From the NCBI GenBank assembly GCA_028282505.1, contig JANQHV010000364.1:1-32411 (forward strand): a stretch of DNA of 32,411 nt, read 5' to 3'. The notes under the pieces were generated by a model. The model was not told where the DNA came from. It saw only the letters and a program-made list of their open reading frames with translations, and searched no databases. This document shows, in pieces, positions 16,280 through 24,339 of this stretch (the stretch's first letter is position 1; each line of letters begins with the position of its first letter). The translations under genes and the position numbers were made by a program. The DNA comes from SAR324 cluster bacterium. Its GTDB lineage: Bacteria; SAR324; NAC60-12.

Positions 16280-16704
16280 CGATTGATATCGAACTACTAC
16301 CATAGCTTTCTTGTTGCGCTTCTCCCGGTTTTTCCTCCTCTCATTTTTTGATAACTTATGTGACGTGTATGAATCTTGCTAAAGATGGTTAGCCTTTATA
16401 GAGGAATCTCTTCACTTCACGCAAGGCACAGAGGCGAACAGCCCTAGCGACGAAAGTAAAAAATAAAATTTTTCATGGTTTTATGTATTGGAAGAAAATT
16501 GATATCGTGATAGAGAGTCATTACGCTATTCAAGAATCCAAATTATGGAGTGTGAAGCCGTCATTCCACTTCATCTCCAAGTTTTTAAATTCAAAAGTTT
16601 GTTTTAATTTGGTCTATTTTGCTCAAAGGTGGCGACTACTGAGCTCAACATTCAAAAAATTACGGAAATAAGAAAAATCAAACTGAAGAACAAAAGGAAA
16701 TAAT
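16280..16704. other. Non-coding gap with a dispersed repeat
   Basis: No convincing gene is seen. The central part (16354-16464) is one copy of a dispersed repeat found inverted at 22036-22175. A 62-codon open frame at 16483-16671 has no ribosome binding site and is not supported. Confidence 0.5.
16354..16464 (-). repeat. Dispersed repeat R1 (inverted relative to R2)
   Basis: Read on the minus strand, TTTTTACTTT, then CGCCTCTGTGCCTTG, then AGAGATTCCT, then AGCAAGATTCATACACG. The same order occurs in R2 at 22036-22175 with scattered differences and an extra ~30 bases near one end. The two copies point toward each other and bracket the TfuA/YcaO/methyltransferase genes. Confidence 0.65.
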
Positions 16705-17253
16705 ATGAGCAAAAAAACAATCATTGTCATAGGAGGATTAGCTGTAATTGCTATAGTAGCCTATCTTTATGCTTTACCATATTTGGCAATAAACAATATG
16801 AGAGATGCTATAGAGTCAAATGATGCTGACACATTATCCGACTATGTTGATTTTCCTGCCTTACGTCAAGACTTGAAAGATCAAATAAATATTGTAGTGG
16901 CAAAGTCAGTAGGGCAGGAGCTAGAAGGCAATCCATTTGCAACATTAGGAGCAACATTTGTTGGGATGTTTGTAGATAAGATGGTGGACTCTTTTGTAAC
17001 ACCTGCAGGATTGTCAAACCTGATGCAAGGTAAATCGAATGTTCAAAAAAAGGAAAACACAAGTTCAGAAAATACTGAAAATATCCAACCAAAGGAAGAA
17101 TTATTCAAAGATGCTGAATTTGGTTACGACTCTACCTCCAAGTTTGTGGTATCCATAACTGATAAAGAAAAAAAGGATCCTATTAAATTTATTTTTCGTC
17201 GAAACGGACTGGATTGGAAATTGACTAGTATCAAAATCCCAATGTCGGAATAG
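16705..17253 (+). CDS. DUF2939-type membrane-anchored protein
   Basis: A 182-residue protein. AAAGGAAATAAT precedes the ATG. Residues 4-26 form a single N-terminal membrane helix (TIIVIGGLAVIAIVAYLYALPYL), followed by the family's hallmark NNMRDAIESNDADTLSDYVDFPALRQDLKDQI. Residues about 110-135 are a polar linker, and the end FIFRRNGLDWKLTSIKIPM matches the usual DUF2939 close. The bulk would face the periplasm. The function of the family is not known. It lies 45 bp before tfuA on the same strand, so it may be cotranscribed with the RiPP genes, though nothing else links it to them. Confidence 0.75.
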   Translation: MSKKTIIVIGGLAVIAIVAYLYALPYLAINNMRDAIESNDADTLSDYVDFPALRQDLKDQINIVVAKSVGQELEGNPFATLGATFVGMFVDKMVDSFVTPAGLSNLMQGKSNVQKKENTSSENTENIQPKEELFKDAEFGYDSTSKFVVSITDKEKKDPIKFIFRRNGLDWKLTSIKIPMSE

Positions 17254-17298
17254 ATGGTTCTTGAAACTACCTCATTTGTGTCGGTCAAATAGAAAATT

Positions 17299-18798
17299 AT
17301 GAATTACAATCCAGAGAAACCAATTGCTGTGTTTCTAGGACCCTCTTTAGAAAAGTCTCACGCCTCTCAGCTCTTGGAAGCCAACTACTATCCCCCAGCT
17401 CGTATGGGGGATGTGTACCGGCTTCTTAGTTCTGGAGTACAACTCATTGTCCTCATCGATGGTATTTTTCATAATACCGCTTCTGTGTGGCAGCGTGAAC
17501 TTTTGGAAGCTCTGGAAAACAACATCACAGTGTTGGGAGCATCCAGCATGGGAGCGTTACGAGCGGCAGAGCTTTATCCTTTTGGAATGATTGGGCATGG
17601 GACCATTTTTGAGTGGTACCGTGATGGAGTGATTGATGGAGATGATGAAGTGGCTTTACTCCACTCCAGTGAAGCCCATGGGTTTCGTCTTCTTTCAGAA
17701 CCCCTGGTCAACATTCGCTACACCCTTTTGCATGCGGTGGAAGGAGCTTGCATTTCCCAAAAACAAGCAACCGATTTGGTTGAATACGCAAAAAGCTTAT
17801 GTTTTACAGACCGGTCGTATGATGCTCTATTCGACAGCCCAATTGTGAAACAATGGTCACCAGAGATTCAAGACCAGTTGATCCAGTTTATCCGTCAAAA
17901 ACGTATTGATCTTAAAAAACAGGATGCAATAGCCGCCCTTAAATATGCTGAGATAGTGGCCAGGGAAAGCAACGATCGGCTCACTTCTTTGCCTGTAATA
18001 AGCTCAAATGAGTATTATAAAGCAATAGGTTATCGCAAAAGAGGTTTTCTGGACTCTAGAGAAAACCTTGTTAGTGGTGAAGCATTATTGGAAAAATTTT
18101 CAAATAATTCTGAATGGGCAAAAACACTGCGACCCGTGTTGATCAAAAATTTCTTTCTGCTTTTATGGGCGAGGGAGAAAAAGATAAGATGTCCGGCAGA
18201 GTATCTGAAAAACTATAAGGAACGATGGAAGAAGGATCATATCCACATTGATTATGATCAATGGCTTTGCTCCAATGGTTTAACAGAACGGGAATTTCAA
18301 TTGGAGCTCGATGACCGAGCTTTGCTGCAGTGGATTTTTAAACAGTCCCCAGAGCATTTTGGACTCGAATACCAATCTTTTGGGAAAATCGTTGAGATCT
18401 TCCGATCCTTGCCACCTTCCCATAACACAGGGGAAGCTATTCATATGCAAGAAAGTATCACTCCTGATCAGGAAGACAAATGGTCAATCCAGGCAAAAGA
18501 AAAATGCTATTTAGCAGATTGGATCAAAATAAGTGGCATTGCCTGTCCCCCTGAAGAAATGGAAAAGTTGATCAAACAATGGGAAGAGAGCTATCAGATT
18601 AGTCATCGAACCAACTGGCTAGAGGCGGTCAAAATCACCAAGAAAGACTATTTTTCTCTCTTGAATAAATGGCTCGCTTCTAATTGGATTATCGAAAAGG
18701 GCCCTCTTTATTTCGGCTACGCCAGATGGTCTTTTCAAGTGGCCCTTCTCAAAGAATTACAAATGACAGGGCAGGCAATCCAAATCATTGAAAAATAA
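17299..18798 (+). CDS. tfuA: TfuA-domain protein, partner of YcaO (long form with C-terminal extension)
   Basis: A 499-residue protein. The N-terminal ~200 residues are the TfuA core: AVFLGPSLEKSHAS, PPARMGDVYRLL, IVLIDGIFH, and the family signature ASSMGALRAAELYPFGMIG followed by GDDEVALLHS. The following ~300 residues are helical and less conserved (WLCSNGLTEREFQLELDDRALLQW recalls SurA-N-like or TfuA C-terminal helices). TfuA proteins act with YcaO cyclodehydratases in backbone thioamidation, as in archaeal McrA glycine and thiovarsolin-type RiPPs, probably helping sulfide delivery. ycaO starts 17 bp after it. There is no clear ribosome binding site before the ATG. A partner role with the neighbouring YcaO is well supported; thioamidation as the actual product is inferred. 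Confidence 0.88.
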   Translation: MNYNPEKPIAVFLGPSLEKSHASQLLEANYYPPARMGDVYRLLSSGVQLIVLIDGIFHNTASVWQRELLEALENNITVLGASSMGALRAAELYPFGMIGHGTIFEWYRDGVIDGDDEVALLHSSEAHGFRLLSEPLVNIRYTLLHAVEGACISQKQATDLVEYAKSLCFTDRSYDALFDSPIVKQWSPEIQDQLIQFIRQKRIDLKKQDAIAALKYAEIVARESNDRLTSLPVISSNEYYKAIGYRKRGFLDSRENLVSGEALLEKFSNNSEWAKTLRPVLIKNFFLLLWAREKKIRCPAEYLKNYKERWKKDHIHIDYDQWLCSNGLTEREFQLELDDRALLQWIFKQSPEHFGLEYQSFGKIVEIFRSLPPSHNTGEAIHMQESITPDQEDKWSIQAKEKCYLADWIKISGIACPPEEMEKLIKQWEESYQISHRTNWLEAVKITKKDYFSLLNKWLASNWIIEKGPLYFGYARWSFQVALLKELQMTGQAIQIIEK

Positions 18799-18815
18799 TT
18801 TAGACCATTGACACT

Positions 18816-19985
18816 ATGAACTCATTAATTCCCGCATATACGGAAGGAACTCATCGCTTAATTTGTCCTGAAGAAACCCTTGCTAAAATCACTCCTTATT
18901 TGCTGAAGTGCGGTATTACCCGGTGTGCTGATGTCACTCGACTGGACATGGATTTTGGTGTTCCCACATACTGTGCGATTCGCCCCAACGCCCTTGTCTT
19001 GCAAACATCAAACGGCAAAGGGCTGACGCCTTTGAGCGCTAAGGTTTCTGCCTTAATGGAGTCAATTGAATTGTATCATGCCGAAAACCCCGACTCTGAA
19101 CGATTACGACGAGCGAGTGCGAACACTCTTTCTCAAGAAGAAACCCTTTTTGTCCAGCCCGAACAGTTGGAAATGGCTCCTAATCGGTTTTTTTCTGAGA
19201 ACTATGAGATGGAATGGGTAGAGGGAGAAGATCTTATCGCTCAAAAGAAGGTCTGGGTTCCGGCCAGTGCTGTGTATTTCTATGAACCGACTTTATATAG
19301 AACCTCCACAAACGGCCTCGCCAGTGGAAACCATCTGATCGAAGCAACACTCCATGCTCTCTATGAACTGATTGAACGAGACGCGATTTCAAAAATTGAT
19401 GTCGGTGGTAACTTAAAAATCAGAGAAAAATGTAAAATCATTGACACAATGACCATTGATGAACATCACCTACAACATATTCTGTCCAGAATCAAGCAGG
19501 CCCAAAGTAAACTGGTGCTGCTCTGGGTTTCCAGTTGTGTGCCAGTCCATACTTTTTGGGCAGTTTTGCTAAATAAAACACCATTCAGTGCGGTTTCCAC
19601 CTTCAATGTAGGTTACGGCACCCACCTTGATATCAATGTTGCTGCTAACCGTGCTATCACAGAAGCCATTCAGTCTCGTCTCACCTTGATTCAAGCATCT
19701 CGGGAAGATATCATCGAGAAACCTGTTTATAATAAAGACAATGCTCAATCTTCTCCAGCTTATATCTATTTTAACCAACTGGACAGTAATGCCTCCTGGC
19801 AGGATGTCAAAGGTCAGGTAAAATACACAGAGCAAGACTTGTTGCAGAGTTATCACTATTTGTTATCGAAACTGTCAGAAGCCAACTATCAAATTATAAG
19901 AGTTGATTTGACCAAGCCTGAGTTCAATATTCCAGTGGTGAAAGTCATCGTTCCTTCATTTCGGTTCAAACGGGAACTATTTTGA
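18816..19985 (+). CDS. ycaO: YcaO-family ATP-dependent peptide cyclodehydratase / thioamide synthetase
   Basis: A 389-residue YcaO enzyme that activates a backbone amide oxygen with ATP so that sulfide, Cys, Ser or another nucleophile can attack. The ATP/Mg-binding elements are present: SNGKGLTPLSAKVSALMESIE (start of the site), NGLASGNHLIEATLHALYELIERDA, and NRAITEAIQSRLTLIQASRED. The protein ends VVKVIVPSFRFKRELF. That is compatible with TfuA-partnered YcaOs, which often lack the C-terminal proline-rich tail of azole-forming YcaOs. It directly follows tfuA (17 bp) with no strong Shine-Dalgarno sequence, suggesting coupling. A 10-unit Cys-containing precursor set and a borosin-type methyltransferase lie downstream. 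The YcaO call is firm; the substrate is inferred from context. Confidence 0.93.
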   Translation: MNSLIPAYTEGTHRLICPEETLAKITPYLLKCGITRCADVTRLDMDFGVPTYCAIRPNALVLQTSNGKGLTPLSAKVSALMESIELYHAENPDSERLRRASANTLSQEETLFVQPEQLEMAPNRFFSENYEMEWVEGEDLIAQKKVWVPASAVYFYEPTLYRTSTNGLASGNHLIEATLHALYELIERDAISKIDVGGNLKIREKCKIIDTMTIDEHHLQHILSRIKQAQSKLVLLWVSSCVPVHTFWAVLLNKTPFSAVSTFNVGYGTHLDINVAANRAITEAIQSRLTLIQASREDIIEKPVYNKDNAQSSPAYIYFNQLDSNASWQDVKGQVKYTEQDLLQSYHYLLSKLSEANYQIIRVDLTKPEFNIPVVKVIVPSFRFKRELF

Positions 19986-20051
19986 TGGAATCCCCTTTGT
20001 GATAGGGGCAGCTTCCATAGCACAGAATGTCTATCAGACCTGTATTAGACG

Positions 20052-20130
20052 TTTTTTGAAATGGAGTAAAATTTTGGAATTTGAGTCTCTGTTTGGATTA
20101 ACCTAACAGAAATTACTCCATCTCAAAAAA
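20052..20130. repeat. Long stem-loop, 18-bp arms with one mismatch
   Basis: The arms are TTTTTTGAAATGGAGTAA (20052-20069) and its near-perfect complement TTACTCCATCTCAAAAAA (20113-20130), around a 43-base loop. It lies 67 bases after the ycaO stop. It could end the tfuA-ycaO transcript, or be the termini of a dead 79-bp mobile element. Confidence 0.6.
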
Positions 20131-20272
20131 GTATTTGTATTGTTAGCTAGATTTTGCTAGGTGACATTATTTTTTTAAATTAAACAATTTCTGTTACCAA
20201 CATTGAGCAGATACTTTTAAACAATTGAACTAAAATGATTTTAAACTTGCTCAATGTCTATCTGTTAAATTC

Positions 20273-20383
20273 AGAACCTGTTTGGAAAACCTGATTCTAC
20301 TGCAAAACCGCCTCATTGGCATTTGTTTTGAGAAAATTTTCGTTAAATTTTTCGCAACGAACCATCTTTTCCAAACAGGTTCT
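20273..20383. mobile_element. MITE-like element, complete copy (111 bp)
   Basis: It is bounded by perfect 17-bp terminal inverted repeats AGAACCTGTTTGGAAAA / TTTTCCAAACAGGTTCT, with no coding capacity. A second copy lies at 32252-32411, with about 51 extra internal bases, and end fragments lie at 1892, 11064 and 31519. It sits 20 bp upstream of the methyltransferase ATG. Confidence 0.75.
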
Positions 20384-20402
20384 AAATCCCGGAGTGAACC
20401 AG

Positions 20403-22016
20403 ATGAAAAAAGGATCATTAACCATTGTCGGAACAGGAATTTGCTTTGGAGGTCAAATCACCTTGGAAGCCAAAGCCTGGATTGAGCAAGCGGATAAAGT
20501 CTTATATGCTGTTGCCGATTTAGCGACCATCGAGTGGCTTAAGTCACTCAATGCGACTGCGGAACCGCTTCCTGCCAATACCAATCATGAACGCCGCCGC
20601 CACATGCATGAGAACATGACAAACAAGATGCTGGAGGAAGTCCGCCGAGGACTTCGGGTTTGTGTCGTGTATTATGGGCACCCCGGTGTTTTGGTTGATC
20701 CAGCTCATCGTGCTATTCAGCAGGCTAGAGAAGAAGGTTATGAAGCCAAAATGTTACCAGGAGTTTCCGCTGATGCCTGTCTATATGCGGATTTGGGAAT
20801 TGACCCTGGTAAAAACGGCTGTCAGATTTTTGAAGCTACGGATTTTCTCATCCGTCAACGCCAGTTTGATCCCGCCAGTGTTCTGCTCCTGCTGCAGATC
20901 GGTTTTGTTGGAAATCTGGGTTTCTTTCAGGATGGCAAACAACAGCGGGGTCTTCAGATTTTGGTTGAAGCGCTCACTCCTCAATATGGACCGGAACATG
21001 AAGTCATTCTTTATGAAGCATCGATGTATCCTGTGACACCTCCTGTAATCCGGAGGATTCCATTGAAGGATCTTCCCATGACCGAAATGACTGCCATTTC
21101 TACCCTGTGTGTGCTTCCCGATTCTCCTGCTCCTTTCAATGTGGCAATGATGCAGAATTTGAAACTCCAACTACCAGAATCTCCTCCCGAATCCAAGCTT
21201 TCAGAACTAGGAAAAACAGCTTATAAACTTGGCCGATATGAAGAAGCTTTGATGTTTTATAACCGCCTGCTTCTCAAAAACCCGAATCACGCCTGGGCAC
21301 TGGCACACAGAGGAGAAACGTATTGCTGTTTGCGCCGGTATGAAGAAGCCATAGCTGATTTCAACCGTTCTCTCCATTTGAAACCGGAGTATCCCTGGGC
21401 TTTAGCGCATCGGGGAGATGTTCTGAGACGGATGAAGCATTATGAACTGGCTCTACAGGACTTCGAGCTGGCTCTGCAGTTAAAGCCAGACTATGCCTGG
21501 GTCGTTCCTCAACAGGTAAACACCCTCATTAGTTTATGTCGGCATGAAGAAGCCCTGCAAAAACTGGATCAATCCTCTGATCTGTACTACGAACTTATCC
21601 CAAATGCGATAGGGGAACGTGCTGTGGTTCTCAATGCATTAGGACGGCACCAAGAAGCCATTGAATCCTGTGAAACTGTGCTTCAGGAAACTCCCGATGA
21701 CCATATTGCCATGTATAGTTTATTGGTGGCAAAAGTACAAACAGAAGGACTCGATTCCCATAGAGAACTTTTGACACAAACCCGGAATCGCTTACAGGAA
21801 GTGATGATTCAAGAAACACGACGAATGTCTAGAACAATTATTCTTTATCGTTTGGGTGGGTTGGCTGCGTTGGAAGGTCAGGCGGAAACAGCTCTGGAAT
21901 TACTCCAGCAAGCTATTGTTTTGGAATGGGAAGCCTGGTTGATAGTCCGTCAAGACCCGGTCTGGAATGCTCTGCGTTCTGATCCACGCTTCCAGTCATT
22001 GGCTCCTGAAAATTAG
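20403..22016 (+). CDS. Borosin-type peptide backbone alpha-N-methyltransferase fused to TPRs
   Basis: A 537-residue protein. GGAG lies 8 bases before the ATG at 20403; the in-frame upstream extension lies in a MITE-like element. Residues 1-245 are a tetrapyrrole-methylase-fold domain that closely resembles fungal OphMA: GSLTIVGTGI, YYGHPGVLVDPAHRA (91-105), MLPGVSADACLYADLGIDP (117-135) and FEATDFLIRQR. These enzymes use SAM to methylate backbone amides of a peptide. In OphMA the substrate core is fused at the C-terminus. Here residues about 265-430 are instead three or more TPRs (KLGRYEEALMFYNRLL, YEEAIADFNRSLHLKPEYPWALAHRGD). So methylation would act in trans, probably on the repeat peptides encoded downstream. 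The catalytic Arg of OphMA (R72) seems kept (R in ERRRH), while the Tyr four residues on appears to be His. Family call good; substrate inferred. Confidence 0.88.
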   Translation: MKKGSLTIVGTGICFGGQITLEAKAWIEQADKVLYAVADLATIEWLKSLNATAEPLPANTNHERRRHMHENMTNKMLEEVRRGLRVCVVYYGHPGVLVDPAHRAIQQAREEGYEAKMLPGVSADACLYADLGIDPGKNGCQIFEATDFLIRQRQFDPASVLLLLQIGFVGNLGFFQDGKQQRGLQILVEALTPQYGPEHEVILYEASMYPVTPPVIRRIPLKDLPMTEMTAISTLCVLPDSPAPFNVAMMQNLKLQLPESPPESKLSELGKTAYKLGRYEEALMFYNRLLLKNPNHAWALAHRGETYCCLRRYEEAIADFNRSLHLKPEYPWALAHRGDVLRRMKHYELALQDFELALQLKPDYAWVVPQQVNTLISLCRHEEALQKLDQSSDLYYELIPNAIGERAVVLNALGRHQEAIESCETVLQETPDDHIAMYSLLVAKVQTEGLDSHRELLTQTRNRLQEVMIQETRRMSRTIILYRLGGLAALEGQAETALELLQQAIVLEWEAWLIVRQDPVWNALRSDPRFQSLAPEN

Positions 22017-22207
22017 ATGATTTCCAAAAATCACCTTTTTTTACTTTGTTCGGGGGCGGTACGCCGCAGCGACGGTCTGTCAATACGGTTATCCGCCTTT
22101 GTGGCTTGTGTGGAGTTAAGAGATTTCCTGATAAAAACTGAACATCTTCAGCAAGATTCGTACACGTAACAAAAGCTATTTAAAATTTTTTATAAAGTGA
22201 AAGCAAA
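22017..22207. other. Gap holding dispersed repeat R2
   Basis: No gene is seen. R2 (22036-22175) fills most of it and is the inverted partner of R1 at 16354-16464. A weak AAAGTGAAAGC lies just before the next ATG. Confidence 0.55.
22036..22175 (+). repeat. Dispersed repeat R2
   Basis: TTTTTACTTT, then CGCCTTTGTGGCTTG, AGAGATTTCCT and AGCAAGATTCGTACACG follow in the same order as in R1 (16354-16464) on the opposite strand. It has an extra GC-rich part (GGGGCGGTACGCCGC) absent from R1. Confidence 0.65.
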
Positions 22208-23788
22208 ATGGTAACCGAGAAAGACAAAGCAAAACACTTTGCTAATTTGGCTACGGACTTTAAAGAAAAAGGAGATTTGTTTAATGCTGCCTCTTTTTTC
22301 AAAAAAGCCACAGATTTAGACCCAGATTATGCCTGGGCCTGGGCAAAGCTAGCTGAAATCCAGTATCAAAACCTTCTCAATGCAGACATGGATGCTTCAG
22401 CGCATGATTATCAACAGGTCATCGAAACCTTTTGTACAGCCATCAGGAAATACGATGCTAAAGATTATCGGCATCTAGGATGGACTTATTCTCATTTGGG
22501 GGAAACGTTTCGCAGGATAATGGGTTTTTATGGCAATCAGTCCATAAAAGAGGTTCTCAAAAAAAATAACTGGTCTGAAATCAATGTTCTTTTCGATGGC
22601 CAGGATCTTTATCAGCAACTTGGCATTGACAGAAGTTGTTGTGAAAATCAAGAAGGAACTCCGTACGCTCATGAATTGATTTTTCCTCCAGTCTTTGAAA
22701 AGGATTTTAATAAACATCTCAAATCTAACGAAGATATTGATGTGTTTGATGTGTGTTTAAAGTTATTAACAGCAGGAATTCTGTGTTCCTGTGCTGCTTT
22801 GAAAAATCTTCCTGATGATGATCAACCGATCAAATCTGTTATCATTAAAAACCTGAGCTGGACCTATGCCCATCGAGGAGCAGCTATTGGGAATGGTCGA
22901 ATAGGAGATAATAATCTGGCCTATTATGATGTATCCTTGACTGATTTAGCACTGGGAAGTCAATTAAGAGAAAACATCTATGGATGGGCATATTTAAATC
23001 GGATCATGGCTTATATCTCAAAGATTTCCCATGCTGATGAAAAACAAGACAACTATGAACATGCCTTCTACAGTGTTTTCCTGAGTGCTATTCAAGATCC
23101 AGAATTGTTTAGTAATTTAGTGGACGTTCTTCCAGGCTGGTACGCAAAAAAGGATATACCGGACAGAATGTTAAGTCTGCTAGGCATGTGGCAATTGGCT
23201 GTTGCCTCCAAACATCCTCTCGTTCCCAAAAAGTATAAGGCTTCTTATGATAGGTACTTCAGGGCGAATATGTATGTCTTTCAGGAGTTTGCTCCATATC
23301 TCTTCCCCTCAGATTTAAAGCTCCAGGGTAGCCTGAAGGAAAATAGCTCAGAAAGAGTAAAGCAGGTACTTGATGAGTATGAAGCTGTTGACTCTTCTGA
23401 TGCTTTATTCAACGAACATGTTCAAAATATGATCGACTCGGATCTTAAGCAAGTGCATCCGGGCCTGGCTCCCAAAGAAAGCCATCTGTTCCGAGCGATC
23501 TGTGCTTATGAGAAAATAGCATTTCTAGCTTTAAACGGTTCTCCAAAGAAAGAAGGGCTCAGTGAAGAGAATAAAAAAATTTTAAATAGCATTGCATTAA
23601 CGGGTCTTGAAAAGCTTATGGATTATCTGAATGCGCATCAAATTTCGGCTTTGGAAATCCTGAAAAATTGGTTGATTCGAGATTTTTCATGGTACCATCT
23701 CAGAAAGGAAGAAACCTTGAAAAAAATTATCAACGAATACGTTTTGGAGAGTTTCGATAATTTTTTAGAACCTTTGCCAAAAAAATGA
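22208..23788 (+). CDS. TPR-containing protein of unknown function in the RiPP locus (526 aa)
   Basis: A 526-residue soluble protein without signal peptide or membrane helix. The first 60 residues form TPR-like helices (FANLATDFKEKGDLFNAASF, KATDLDPDYAWAWAKLAEI). The phrase DPDYAWAWA matches the TPR motif KPDYAWVVP of the upstream methyltransferase, which suggests shared origin. The rest is helical, Asn/Asp-rich and unassigned; a few Cys occur (DRSCCENQ, ILCSCAALKN). It stands between the borosin-type enzyme and the precursor genes on the same strand. A scaffold that holds the repeat peptides, or an adaptor between enzymes, is a natural guess but is not shown by the sequence. Confidence 0.75.
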   Translation: MVTEKDKAKHFANLATDFKEKGDLFNAASFFKKATDLDPDYAWAWAKLAEIQYQNLLNADMDASAHDYQQVIETFCTAIRKYDAKDYRHLGWTYSHLGETFRRIMGFYGNQSIKEVLKKNNWSEINVLFDGQDLYQQLGIDRSCCENQEGTPYAHELIFPPVFEKDFNKHLKSNEDIDVFDVCLKLLTAGILCSCAALKNLPDDDQPIKSVIIKNLSWTYAHRGAAIGNGRIGDNNLAYYDVSLTDLALGSQLRENIYGWAYLNRIMAYISKISHADEKQDNYEHAFYSVFLSAIQDPELFSNLVDVLPGWYAKKDIPDRMLSLLGMWQLAVASKHPLVPKKYKASYDRYFRANMYVFQEFAPYLFPSDLKLQGSLKENSSERVKQVLDEYEAVDSSDALFNEHVQNMIDSDLKQVHPGLAPKESHLFRAICAYEKIAFLALNGSPKKEGLSEENKKILNSIALTGLEKLMDYLNAHQISALEILKNWLIRDFSWYHLRKEETLKKIINEYVLESFDNFLEPLPKK

Positions 23789-24339
23789 ACTGCTACACAG
23801 AAACAGGATTTACTTATCAGGAGCTTGAGCTTTATTATCTTGGTTTAAACTGTTAGATATTTTTTATATTAACGCCGTGTGCAACTTTTTCTTGTAAGTG
23901 ATTGATAATTATAACAGATTATGTCATAACGACCGTTGCGGTGTACCGCTTGATCCGGTACCAGAAAACGTGTGTAAGCTCCTAGATTCGGGGTCAAGCC
24001 GGGAATGACAAAAAAAATCGCACATCACGTTATATTATTGATTTTGTGCAGTTACTTTGATACATACTTGGAGCTTAGTGCTTGAAATTTGTCAAGTTAG
24101 GCTTTATCGTGGTTCTTGATCCTATTGACATGTTTCATTATCCACCTAGTAGTTTAATCGTCTCAATAGGGGGAACGGGTGTCCTTGCCTGCTGAAGATG
24201 AGAATATAGTGCTCCAGAAATGGTTTAGACAAAACTGTTAGGCCACATTCCAGTTTCCTAAAACATATCGTCTCACCAGTCTAAATGTTCAGATATATGA
24301 GACCTATTTGACCGAAATTTCGAATGGAAAGGAACGAAA
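23789..24339. other. Non-coding region upstream of the precursor genes
   Basis: No gene is supported in these ~550 bases. Bases 23930-24015 contain REP-like hairpin sequence: GTACCG / CGGTAC around 7 bases, and GGGGTCAAGCCGGGAATGAC. A TTGACA at 24126 has no convincing -10 partner. The last 64 bases (24276-24339) are the conserved precursor leader sequence. Confidence 0.5.
24276..24339 (+). promoter_or_regulatory. Conserved 64-bp upstream block, copy 1
   Basis: It is nearly identical to 24936-24999 and related to 25683-25746, each ending at a precursor ATG. It carries the ribosome binding site AAAGGA. In one frame the block reads VQIYETYLTEISNGKERK and ends in TGA overlapping the ATG (ATGA), but this copy has no start codon for that frame. 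Confidence 0.6.

Larger units (their letters stand above)
19986..20402. other. Non-coding gap with nested inverted repeats between ycaO and the methyltransferase
   Basis: No gene is supported in these ~415 bases. They hold an 18-bp inverted repeat (20052-20130), an 11-bp one (20104-20114 / 20186-20196), a 10-bp one (20200-20209 / 20248-20257) and a complete MITE-like element (20273-20383). The ribosome binding site of the next gene (GGAG at 20391) follows immediately. Confidence 0.6.

Noticed and set aside
15956-16303. 115-codon minus-strand open frame
   Set aside because: It shadows the plus-strand frame with no ribosome binding site or domain pattern.
16483-16671. 62-codon open frame upstream of the DUF2939 gene
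   Set aside because: No ribosome binding site, no recognisable pattern, and it begins just after a dispersed repeat; probably chance.
18816-19985. YcaO truncated by a premature stop
   Set aside because: The ATP-binding blocks are all present, the length (389) fits TfuA-partnered YcaOs, and the sequence after the stop does not continue a YcaO-like tail.
23930-24015. Small RNA gene in the GC-richer patch before the precursors
   Set aside because: The patch resembles a scattered REP-like hairpin (GGGGTCAAGCCGGGAATGAC), and no promoter or terminator frames it.
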